This document shows, one piece after another, positions 54,793 to 64,000 of a stretch of DNA of 64,000 nucleotides. The stretch's first letter is position 1. Every line of letters starts with the position of its first letter. Position numbers and translations under genes: made by a program. This DNA is from Puccinellia tenuiflora (lineage: Eukaryota; Streptophyta; Magnoliopsida; Poales; Poaceae): contig QRDG01001910.1 of assembly GCA_012064385.1 (NCBI GenBank), forward strand, positions 496,001-560,000. Direction: 5' to 3'. The notes beneath the pieces were generated by a model. The model was not told the origin of the DNA. It did not search any database and worked only from the letters and a program-made list of their open reading frames with translations.

Positions 54793-57700
54793 ATGAGCAG
54801 CCAGACACGGGAAGATCAAGCCGACACGGGTGCCATGGCGGCGGTGGCGGCGGAAGAGGTGCGGGAGGAGGCGTGGGCATGGGCCTGGGGCGCGGGCACG
54901 GACGGGCAGCTCGGGAACGGCGGGTTCCAGGACCACCACCGACCGCAGCCGCTCCTCCTCCCCCCTCGCTGCCGCGGTCGCGTCTCCTTCGTCGCCGGAG
55001 GCGGCGCCCACGCCATCGCCCTCACGAGTACGCTCCGCTCCCCTTCAAGCATCCCTCCATTAGTAGGGTTACTCTTAATATGATTCGATCAGGCGTGTTT
55101 TCATGGCTAGTTTGTTCTCATTCTCATCATTGGTCATGGTGATGGTAGATGGCTCTCGCATCGCTAGCAGCTGAACTAGATTAGATAAGTTAGATTGGTA
55201 ACGCGTTCGTGTACGACAAGGTGGTTTTGGTAACCACGGCATCAGAGATTCACAGGGTTCAAATTGTATTGCAGGTTCCTTTTCTTGAGTACGCTCAGCT
55301 ACTTCTAGATCATTGACCTAGTGTCATTCTGGACAATCTCAATTCTCAACCCGGTTTTGTAGCTGGAATTTGCATCTATGCTCATTCAAGACTTGTACGA
55401 TAGACACACTATTCAGTAGGAATAGAAGTTGGTAATGCAAGAGATGATCTTTTATCCACAGTTTCTTACACTGATACACCGTTGTATTGTTCAGTGAATA
55501 AGTTGCTGTTCAGTTCAGGTTCCGCTTTTCATCTTGTTGGGTATGAATGATTAAGCATTTTGACATCCTGATCTCTCTCTCTGGTCACTTTTTCACCATG
55601 CAATTTTAATTGTCAAGATACTTTGTTTGTTGATGATTATCTGTTTACTTGGAGGCAATTGTATCTTATTGGCAGTTGTGCCATTTTTATCAGCGACTTA
55701 AGAAACTAGTATTGCATCAGAGGCCATTTTCTCCTCATTGATGGCTGAGCAGATCAATATGCTATAGTTTTTTGTAATCTTTATTCAACATTCCAGGTGA
55801 TGGTGAAGTATTTACTTGGGGCAGAGGTACACATGGTCAACTTGGTCATGGGAACGTGGAGAACATCCCTCATCCAAAGTTCGTTAAGTTCTTTGAAAAC
55901 TATAAAGTAACCTGCGTGTCTACTGGATGGAACCATTCTGGATTTGCTACAGGTCTCCAAATTCTGAAACCATACATTTACTCTGTACTTCCATTTTGGT
56001 CTTCACGTTTCATGCTTGACATATTATATTTCTATATACTATATTTTATGTGCCAGACCATTGCATCTTTTGTTTTACTATGGAGCTATTGTCTATTTTT
56101 TTTTTTTGGATAGTGAATTCTTACTGATGAGCTTTGCTGTGATGTTTCTAGTTGTTATTTTCAGATTCTGGACAACTCTTCATGTGCGGAGATGGCTCAT
56201 TTGGACAGCTTGGCACTGGTGATAATCAGTCAAGGAACTTGCCATTTGAAGTGCCATCCTTTACCACAAAGCATGTTGAGAAGCTTGCATTTGGGATGCG
56301 CCATTCTCTTGTTCTGTTGAAAGGCAAGTAAACTATGAGGCACAGTTATAGTGACTCGTTATTTTTTTAGGAAACTGCGTGTTCGTGAAACAACACAAAT
56401 TTACTTGGGTACCTTTTCCGGAATAACCTGGTCAGTAATCTTCTAGTCCTAGGCATTACCAAAGATCTATAGTAACTCATTTATGCATTTCCTAAGGTTC
56501 TAACATCCTCAAGGGAATATTAATCAATATTTCAGTATTCTGTTATATGATAGGAAAACAAGGCAGCAACTTGCCGGAATTCTGAAAATAAAAAATATGT
56601 AAATGAAGGGTAAAGGGAAGTTAGATCATAAAGATCGTACAATCTTTTCACGAGATAGCTGGTAGCTTATGGACCAAACCATCTCTCCATTACAGATAAC
56701 CAAAATTGGCCCATCTATGTTACGTAAATGACACATTAATCTTTTCTATCTTCCAGATAATTCCATCTATGGATTTGGCTCAGCAAGACGGGGACAAGTT
56801 GGCACATCTGCCTCTAAGAACCAAAAGTTCTGTAATATCCCTAGATTAATTGATGGTTTTCCAAACTGTAAGATAGTTAATTTATATGCCAATGGAGATC
56901 ACAGTGCTGCATTGGATGGTAAGCATTGTAAATTATCAGTTACCAACTCTCTTCTATTTTGTACTCGGCATAATTACCCTTTCATTGAATGTAACAGAAT
57001 CTGGCCAGTTGTACATCTGGGGAAGAGCATTCGTTGGTCAACATGACGAGGACCAACCTCAGGCAGCCTTTCCCTCTTTGAGTATTTCTCAAGTGGCATT
57101 AGGATGGCATCATGCATTAGTTCTATCCGGTACACAGTTGTTCATATGGATTGAACTACGTTTTCCAGAACTTCTCTCAGAAGTTTGACATCTTTCATTT
57201 CAGGAGGTGAATTGTACACCATTGGTGCTTACCGCCATCAGAAGCGAGACCCCGCTATGTCAGAAAATGCAGTAGTGCAGCAACTGAATCTAACCACAAC
57301 AAATAGTACTCATCACGGTATTCCTTACAAACTTTGATTCACCGTATCATATTTGAATTATTTTTTTGGGGGTTTGGGTTGGGGTGGAAGGTTGCAGTAT
57401 CTAGAAATTTGAAACAGAACTATATCGGGAAGAGAGACATGCATCTGGTAAATACTGCCAAGCAGTTGAGCATCCTGTGAAACAAACTTTATCGGGGATA
57501 TGCTAAGCGTCTGCAAATATAGTAGTGCGCACTGCACCAACAAATCATAAGAAAGTTATATTCTCCTCAAATTTGAAAGCCTCTTCTACATCCAATAACT
57601 TGCAATACTGTTTCTCCTTAAATTAGATTCATGTTTGTTCAATCTGATGACCATGTTTCATTTGCATCTCCCACATCTGAAATTATCTTGGTGGCGTGCA

Positions 57701-58066
57701 GAATCATCTTCAGTATCAAATTTACAGAAGGTGCCCTCTATTGATGGAGAGCAGGTGGCCCACATAGCAGCCGGCACTGAACATTCAGCTCTGGTAACAG
57801 GTAAAAAAGTTGTTCCAGAAGCTGAAAATAGCCACATGCATAAGATCCTCAATGAACTGGGCTAATTGCTGTTGTATCTTTTCTCAGATAGCGGAGGGTT
57901 GTTCACTTGGGGCTGGGGAGAGCACGGCCAACTGGGTTTGGGAGATACTTGTGATCAGATGGTTCCCCAGAGAGTTAATCTAGGTGACAAGAACTCACGC
58001 TCTTCTGCTTCTTCACTCGGCGTGTACTGTGGGAGTGGATTTACCGTTGCCGTGAGCCTTGCTTAG
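54793..58066 (+). CDS. RCC1-repeat (beta-propeller) protein, 411 aa
   Basis: Eight exons: 54793-55027, 55797-55952, 56165-56323, 56757-56918, 56998-57129, 57204-57317, 57702-57800 and 57888-58066, totalling 412 codons with TAG. RCC1 repeats recur through the protein (GAGTDGQLGNGG, WGRGTHGQLGHGN, CGDGSFGQLGTGD, FGSARRGQVG, YIWGRAFVGQ, WGWGEHGQLGLGD), consistent with a seven-bladed propeller. Every intron falls in phase 1 right before a (D/E/G)-S/G-G blade start, so exons match blades. Intron 3 has a GC donor (AAAG|GCAAGT). The three GWRHT motifs of the UV-B receptor UVR8 are missing (TGWNHS, FGMRHS, LGWHHA instead), so it is another RCC1-family member of unknown partner. The first ATG is at 54793; one at 54835 is also possible. 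Confidence 0.92.
56324..56756 (+). other. GC-AG intron of the RCC1 gene
   Basis: The frame demands a junction TTGAAAG|GCAAGTAA ... TTCCAG|ATAATTCC. The donor matches the AG|GCAAGT consensus of the rare GC-AG class. A GT donor close by would break the frame. Confidence 0.85.
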
Positions 58067-58653
58067 TGTCAGATTGGTTACTTTTGTGTCATATGTTTTC
58101 GTCCCGTTATGCGGCAAAGATGAACACCAGGTGTTACTTTCTTCTCATGCCAATGGAGATTGAACCAGGAGCACAACAAGATTGGGCCAGCGTAAGTGTG
58201 TACGGATGAATGTATCACTTGTTGTTGGCTATACATAATCCGGCTTCGGGTTAGCAGTATTTTTGCACTTTGTGATTTGGACTTGTCAACTATTGATGAA
58301 GTTGGAAAATAAATAAGAGATGCCGGAACTGTCGAGTGGCCCACTGTTCATGATTGCTTAGGACCATATTCTGTATTGCGGATATGGTAAACTACAATAG
58401 TAGTTCTAGTGTTGCATCTGGTTCGTTGTATGAAAAGACGAAGATAAGAAAACAAATATGCTCAGATCCAATCTTGAAATTAACAAAGGAAGGATGACAC
58501 CAGAACCTAAGACCTTTCTACGTATATATTTACATGAATCCAATCGTATACAAAGGCTGTGGTCGATCGGTTTGTGTGCGCGACTCTTTAAGTGAACCAA
58601 AGGTCCAATTCAACGAAACCCTTGGATTATACCCACTCACCAGTTTTCCATTC
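58067..58653 (+). other. RCC1 gene 3' flank
   Basis: Non-coding; 3' UTR and intergenic DNA. Confidence 0.5.
58308..58313 (+). terminator. Possible polyadenylation signal of the RCC1 gene
   Basis: AATAAA about 245 bp after the stop codon, in a plausible 3' UTR position. Confidence 0.45.
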
Positions 58654-59727
58654 AAAATGAGACCCGTCGAGGCAGAGTCACTCTCCGCCCTCTTCTGCCA
58701 CACGAAAAAAAGAAGAAGCAGCCTGTTCCCGTTCCGTTCCCGTTCCCCTCTCTTGTGAACAGTAGAGAGAGGCGAATCGGAGCTTCCCCTCCCAGTTCTC
58801 CGTCGATCCGCGGGTTCCTTCGCCCTCCGTCCGCCGTGCCGGCGGCGGATGGGTGGGGGAACGCCGGATCTGTGTATAGTGTAGTTAGGTTTCCAGCCGG
58901 CGGTGTCTTGGAGGCGGAGGGGCCGTCGGAGTGGAGGTGTGTGGTGCTGGTCCTTCTCCTCTACATCGTCGTCTGCGGCGATGTGGGGCCGGCGTCTTTT
59001 GGTGCTCGGGGCTCGTCGGATCCGTCGAGCTTTCGTCCCTTGCATGCGTCTGGCGAGGCGTCGTCGTCCGATGTGTGCTTTGGGGTCCCTGTCCTCCGAC
59101 CCCGTCGGCGTCATGCCGCCGTCTCCTCCTGCGGCGGTGAGGGGTGTGTGGGGTGGTGTGCTTTGGAGGAGAGGAGGTGCTGGTCTGCTGTCCTTATGTC
59201 TCCGGCCGGCCGAGGTGGCGAGGGGAGAAGAAGGATGGTGCGCTGGTGCTTGGGTGCGGATGCTGCTGCTGGGTTGAGGGTTGATTGGAAGGAAGATCTG
59301 GCCACCTCGTTGGGGGTGGTGCGCCGCTGGGCCCGGATCTGGAGCAGAAGGTGCTCGGGTTTCGTCCCGGCCGATGTGCTACAACAGCTTGAAGATCCAG
59401 CTTCATGGAGCTGGTGGCGACTGCGGCTCGTCAACGCCTCTGGGCTAGGAGCTCTGTCTGCTCCGTGGTGCGACGGTGTGCTTGCTGCTTGCTTCTTCGA
59501 TGGTGGTTTCATCGGAAGGCTGGTGGGAGCTCCGTTCGTGAGGATGAAGATGAACTCCAAGGTCTTCGTCGTGTTTTCGTTCTCTTTGGAGGTTCTTCGT
59601 GTAATAGTGGCGCAGCAGCGCTGTGTTCCCGTTTCCTTTGTGCTTTCCTTTGCTTGTATCTGTACTCGTATGTTGCTTTCCGTTTGAATACAAGTTTTTA
59701 CTTCAAAAAAAAAAATGAGACCCGTCG
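58654..59727 (+). mobile_element. Retroposed 1.04 kb unit with A-tail and 16-bp duplication
   Basis: AAAATGAGACCCGTCG occurs at 58654-58669 and again at 59712-59727. The insert 58670-59711 is GC-rich, has no intron-like break, and ends TTTGAATACAAGTTTTTACTTC followed by As. This is the signature of LINE-mediated insertion. It lacks RT or endonuclease motifs, so it is either a non-autonomous retroposon or a processed copy of an unknown transcript. A frame of about 310 codons (58755-59687) is open but begins without ATG and shows no recognised domain. Confidence 0.85.
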
Positions 59728-60560
59728 TTGCACACTTGAAGGGAAAGGCTCCAACAAGTCCTGGATGTCCGTATCCATAGCACGCCTTCCCGGGCCCGAC
59801 GTTTGGGATATTCCGGTTGGGTGCTGCCGCTACGTAGGATGTTGGATGTCGACGGCGACGGGAGCCCCCGTTGGGTCAGGGATACGTACACCGGCCATTG
59901 TCGCCTAACTTTGGACACTCTTCCCGTGGCCGTGGGAGAGCATCTGCTTGCTTAATTGGATATTCGGGATCCAGACGAATGTTCTCTAAACTATTCCCAC
60001 TTGGTCATTCTTTATTTGGCACCTGCTTGACTCACCTAATACGTACAGTATATACTAATAATGTAAAAGTCCTCGTACATTAGCAGTCGTACAAGAATGT
60101 TCGTTCTCTCCCGTGTCTCGTTAAAGAATGTTTGCCTGCTCGTAGCCATTCTTTTGTTTCATAGCCATTAGATATGCATCCGATGCTTTCTTATCATGTA
60201 TAATATCGCTCTGTACGGCTGTGCATCCGCTGCAATAGTTCAAGCTCTCATTGCACATTTAATCATACATATAAAAATCCTATTAGAAATCGAGTTTTCA
60301 AAATTTCCGAATATTCATGGTGGTAGATAAAGGTAACTAAAGTCACATACAAGAAGAATATGCAAAAATATAACGATATGCGTCAGGCACAAAAACACAA
60401 ATGAAAACGGCATAGTACAAGAAATGAGTACTATCGTTTGTCCTGCTTTCCTCCGCATGACATAAGTGATAAGTTGTATGCATTTTGAAAATGAATATAG
60501 TGCACCCTTACACCTTCATTTTTTTAGATGTTTGGAAACTTCGCAGGGTTCATCTTCTAA
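59728..60560. other. Intergenic DNA
   Basis: No gene or element recognised; AT-rich after 60000. Confidence 0.55.
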
Positions 60561-60862
60561 GGCCCTATTTAAAACGCAGGAACTCAAACATGGCAAAAAG
60601 AAAAACCTAGGAAGTGAGAAGTCAGCTATTATGGATTCCCACGGGAACCAAAACCACAGAAAAACTGTAAAACTGACATTTGGATTTAATTGGATATCAC
60701 GCGGAAAAACACATAAATCAGAGACAAACAGGTACAACCTCATGTTTGGTTTTCTCCAAAATTCCTTCCATTGCTTCGTCCCAAACGATACCACAGCAAT
60801 TTTTCCTATAATGATCATATCCTCCAAAATTCCTATGTGTTTCCTTTGTTCCAAATGGCGCC
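60561..60862. mobile_element. Tourist-like MITE upstream of the kinase gene
   Basis: Left end GGCCCTATTTAAAACGCAGG and right end CCTTTGTTCCAAATGGCGCC are imperfect inverted repeats of the Tourist type, flanked by TAA at 60558-60560 and 60863-60865. It lies about 390 bp before the kinase start codon, so it may affect the promoter. Confidence 0.78.
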
Positions 60863-60865
60863 TAA

Positions 60866-61251
60866 GTGCTCTCTGAATCACATGATTTTAGAAACGCAGG
60901 ACTGCATGTCACGCCCATTCGAATCTAGGATTTTGGTCTGTTTGACTGCATCACATGAATAAAAAGAAAATATTAATTAGAAACATAAAAACGCAGGGAA
61001 CAATCAGAAAAAAAAACAGAAAAAACATAAACAAACATGGCGATTCGTGTAGAGAAAGCCACTCCGTCATCACCCAGTGGTCACTTCCCACAGTCCCTCT
61101 TCGTCAGTTGTGTTCACTTCCTCCCTTTCTCCGTAAAGCATAAAGACCCGGATTCCGGTCCTGAGGAGCAGAAATCTCCAAGAAACAAAGCATCCCCGTT
61201 CCTGCTATAACTTCTTCCTCCAACGGGAGGGGAGGGGAGGGGAGCGAGCGG
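60866..61251 (+). promoter_or_regulatory. Promoter and 5' leader of the VIH-like gene
   Basis: No coding region on this strand. A pyrimidine-rich run CTTCTTCCTCC (61211-61221) sits just before a G-rich tract and the start codon. I find no clear TATA box; AATAAAAAG-like runs near 60958 are the nearest AT-rich candidates. Confidence 0.45.
61225..61242 (+). promoter_or_regulatory. G-quadruplex-forming motif just before the start codon
   Basis: Four runs of three to four G separated by single A (GGGAGGGGAGGGGAGGGG) end 9 bases before ATG 61252. Single-base loops are expected to give a stable structure. If it is in the mRNA leader it could slow ribosome scanning. Structure and effect are inferred. 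Confidence 0.75.
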
Positions 61252-63840
61252 ATGGAGCGGAAGAACGATGGCAGCGGCAAGATCAAGATTGGTGTCTGCG
61301 TCATGGAGAAGAAGGTGCGCTTTTTTGGGAGAGAAATCTCGAGTTCTTTGTGACTTTCCGTTTCTTGGGTTGGCCGCAAGCCCGCAATGCGGGGGTGGTC
61401 GACAAGATTGCCTGAGCGCTTCTGCCGTTGTTTCTTCCTGTTGGAATTCTTTACAGGTGTCGTGTTCTCCGATGGAGCAGATTCTTGAGAGGCTGCACGC
61501 GTTCGGCGAGTTCGAGGTATGGCTCCGCGTGGATTTTCGTCTCTGTTTTACACTGTTAGTTAATTTGGGGTTCCTGTAGAAAAAGAACAAATTTGATACG
61601 ACGATGACAAGAGGAAAAAAAAGGCCTTGAAACGATGAGAAGAATTCAGAGATTCGTGAAGGGTCTCGATGATGACGAATTGTATGAACAAGTTGCAGGG
61701 GTACCAACTGGAGTTCGTCTATGAAGGTTTATGGCATTGTCAGTTTGTCACTAGGGGTTAGTTGGGGGACAGGTTCTGTGCCGTTTAGCTTAGAGCCCAG
61801 TGCTACTATCCTTCACGTATCAGCAACAAAAAGTTCATTGAAGAGCAAATTTGTGCGCGTAAATGTGAGCACATATATAAATTTGAACCCTGGTGGATGG
61901 GGTTATTCACCACAACTCCTACCAGTCACCCCATTTTTCTCAAGAAAGTTAACCGTTTACTTTATAATATTGCTAATGGTATGCCAGATATGCCATTTTA
62001 AAGCCTTTAATCCAAGGTATTCATGTGTATCCTTTTTGCCCTGTTTCTGTTCAAATGTTTGAAATTAGTTCGTTAGCTATGTTACTCAAATTCTTGGCCT
62101 GCTCATCAAGACTGGAGATAATATCCATGCTTCATGTATGCAGATTATAATTTTCGGTGACATGGTAATTCTGGAAGATCCCGTCGAAAGGTATACCTGA
62201 CAAATGTGATTTGAATTTCTTCAGTAGTAACTTTCTGAATATTCAGGCAGAAGGAAAGTGAGTATACACAAGACAAATTTTATTACGCAGATTTACAAAC
62301 GTGACTAGTGGATCATGCCGCCCTACTTGAACCACCGGGTTTAGGATAAATATTACCGGTTAACTAATTATTGCTCTAGCTTATCCATATTTATTTATTC
62401 CTTCCTTGTGGGGTGACCATTAATATCTGTCTGCGTATTATAACATCTTAGAATTTTGTATTTTGTGGTGTTAAATATCCATCATACACGCACTTCTTAG
62501 CAGATGTAAGCTTCCTATTACTATATGTCAGCATTTTGTTTTGTGACACCATCCAAAGTGCAAGTTGTTAGTATAACCACTGTTACTTTTCTTTGGCAGC
62601 TGGCCTTTATGCGACTGTCTAATCGCATTTTATTCAGCGGGTTATCCATTGGAAAAGGCGGAGAGATATGCTGCTTTACGCAGGTTAAATTATTTCTCAT
62701 TATCATGAATTCAAAGCACTCACTGCAAATATACATCAGATGATGGCAATACTGAGTCTCCGATTTTTTTAGTTCCACTGTATTGCTTTATGTGCCTGTG
62801 AACATCATGTGTGGCTTCTGTATGGATTCCTAGTCCTCGTCCAAATACACTCTTTCCCTTTTGTTTTAAGGTTGCACCTTTATAGAAAGTTACTCCGATA
62901 CAGTTGCCCTTGATTTTTTTCATGACTAATTCAACTATCTTAACTAATTAACTCTCTCCACAACAACATTTCTCTAAAACTTATATCTCCATTCCATTGT
63001 ATTCCTAGATGTAAGCTCTTGATATGTCCTTTTCCCGTAATCGAAGACACACGAGCAAACCAAACTGTATTTTTTTGTTTTGCGGATGCATTTCTGATTA
63101 AAAGTTGTAGTAAATATTTTACCTTAAAGGAGTTCTGCGATCTAATTTAGTCATTTTTTGTTTAGGCCTTTTTTGGTCAATGAGTTGGACCCGCAATACC
63201 TGCTTCATGACCGCAGCAAAGTATACGAGGTATTGATATCATAAAAAATTGGCACTTCGTACATTCCAGCTCTATGTTTATTTCAATCGCTAATTTTCCT
63301 TTGGAGCTCAGGTTTATTTTCTATATCAGATGCTTTTAAGCTGTATTACTTCTTGCTACTTTCATGGGGATGACAGTTTAAACTCTTTTCATAAGATAAT
63401 TTGTTAATGAACTGAATGCACAATATGTATCAATATGACAATATCATCTCTGAATAAGTATTGGTGAACCTTAAAAGTCCAAATTTTACTTTGAAAGTAT
63501 GACTTAGGTTCTTCTTTCCAGCAGCATATTCATGACTATGTAAGATTCTTTGGTTTCCTTATACAGCAGAACCACCCACCTGTAAAATATTCTATGATAG
63601 TATGGAGAACAAATGGTGTTTATTCTTATAGAAAAAATTAATGCACTCCTGATCAAGATATTGATATTTCTATTTTGCTTATTTAGCACCTCAAATTATT
63701 CGGAGTTCCTGTGCCTACTTATGCTGTTGTCAGAAGACTGCATCCTAACCAAGAGCTAAACTACTTTACCGAGCATGATGATTTTATTGAGATTCATGGA
63801 AAACGGTTTTGGAAGCCTTTCGTGGAGAAACCCATCGATG
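61252..63840 (+). CDS. VIH: Inositol pyrophosphate kinase (VIP1/VIH/PPIP5K), N-terminal exons
   Basis: Six exons are in the window: 61252-61314, 61457-61516, 62144-62190, 62600-62683, 63166-63229 and 63687-63840, all with GT...AG borders. They encode the first 157 residues in one frame, and the gene continues past the window end. The product starts MERKNDGSGKIKIGVCVMEK and continues with FGDMVILEDPVESWPLCDCL, FYSAGYPLEKAERYAALR, FLVNELDPQYLLHDRSKVY, LKLFGVPVPTYAVV and RFWKPFVEKPIDG. These match the N-terminal part and the start of the ATP-grasp fold of VIP1-type kinases. The Lys in the KPFVEKP motif is in the ATP-binding region. Family members make InsP7/InsP8, which signal phosphate status through SPX proteins and act in jasmonate responses. 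The phosphatase-like C-terminal domain lies beyond the window. This part appears intact. Confidence 0.93.
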
Positions 63841-64000
63841 GTAACAACACTTGATTAATGACTTCTGTACTCTGTTCTTCCACTATTTGGTGTTTGTTGT
63901 TCACTGCCTCACACTAACAATTCGTTCAGCCCAATACATGCATGCCAAAAAAAAACTACTCTTAGAATATTGGCACTAAGAAGACGAAATATTGAGTTTA
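63841..64000 (+). other. Intron 6 of the VIH-like gene (partial)
   Basis: The window ends in this intron, which starts GTAACAAC; no further exon is visible. Confidence 0.75.

Noticed and set aside
54793..58066. Naming the RCC1 gene UVR8
   Set aside because: The GWRHT motifs diagnostic of UVR8 are absent; only family-level naming is justified.
58755..59687. 310-codon frame considered as a host gene
   Set aside because: No ATG at the start, no domain, and it sits inside a retroposed unit with A-tail and target duplication.
61114..61707. 197-codon minus-strand frame over the first kinase exons
   Set aside because: The plus strand here has correct splice sites and conserved kinase residues; the antisense frame has no recognised domain.
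1..64000. A coherent new multi-gene system such as a biosynthetic or defence cluster
   Set aside because: The four host genes belong to unrelated families with separate promoters, and everything else is explained as transposable elements or their remains.

Overview
The window looks like nuclear DNA of a large, repeat-rich grass genome, probably Pooideae and most likely Triticeae or a close relative. The evidence is an Athila-type LTR opening with the Triticeae-style end TGATACGTCTC, a Tat-type Ty3/gypsy element with its usual PBS, L1-type LINEs with A-tails, an Au-like SINE, abundant Stowaway, Tourist, hAT and Mutator-like MITEs, and GC-rich first exons in the host genes. There is no bacterial, organellar or viral gene organisation.

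Positions 1-24942 are nested and broken retrotransposons. An Athila-type pol (+) is split inside its integrase by a 3.66 kb solo LTR with a perfect 5-bp target duplication. It is followed by an opposite-strand Athila 3' LTR. Next comes an L1-type LINE (ORF1, endonuclease, start of RT), cut off in its RT and joined directly to the 3' non-coding part of a minus-strand Tat-type element that lacks its 3' LTR. That Tat element carries two MITE insertions and ends at its 5' LTR inside the integrase of a minus-strand Ty1/copia element, whose own 5' LTR ends at 24942.

Positions 24943-32185 hold a decayed minus-strand LINE RT, a Tourist MITE, a hAT MITE with a perfect 8-bp duplication, GC-rich and GCAAC-rich tandem repeats, a SINE, and a small LINE 3' fragment with a 64-bp target duplication.

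Positions 32260-39147 contain two minus-strand host genes. One is a two-exon gene for a 412-aa DUF6817/TPR-like protein. The other is a five-exon SOSEKI (DUF966) gene for a 348-aa protein. Between them lies a Tourist MITE with a solo LTR nested in it. Positions 40194-45327 hold a nearly intact short-LTR copia element with one nonsense codon and one frameshift. Positions 45334-54071 hold MITEs, a hAT transposase relic and a 5'-truncated LINE.

Positions 54793-64000 contain two plus-strand host genes. The first is an eight-exon RCC1-repeat gene (411 aa) with one GC-AG intron. The second is the first six exons of an inositol pyrophosphate kinase gene of the VIP1/VIH/PPIP5K family, which runs off the window. 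A retroposed 1.04 kb copy with an A-tail and a 16-bp duplication lies between them. The four host genes have no obvious shared pathway. I found no convincing new multi-gene system. The most interesting signals are a G-quadruplex motif just upstream of the kinase start codon, the retroposed unit at 58.7 kb, and the long-duplication LINE fragment.
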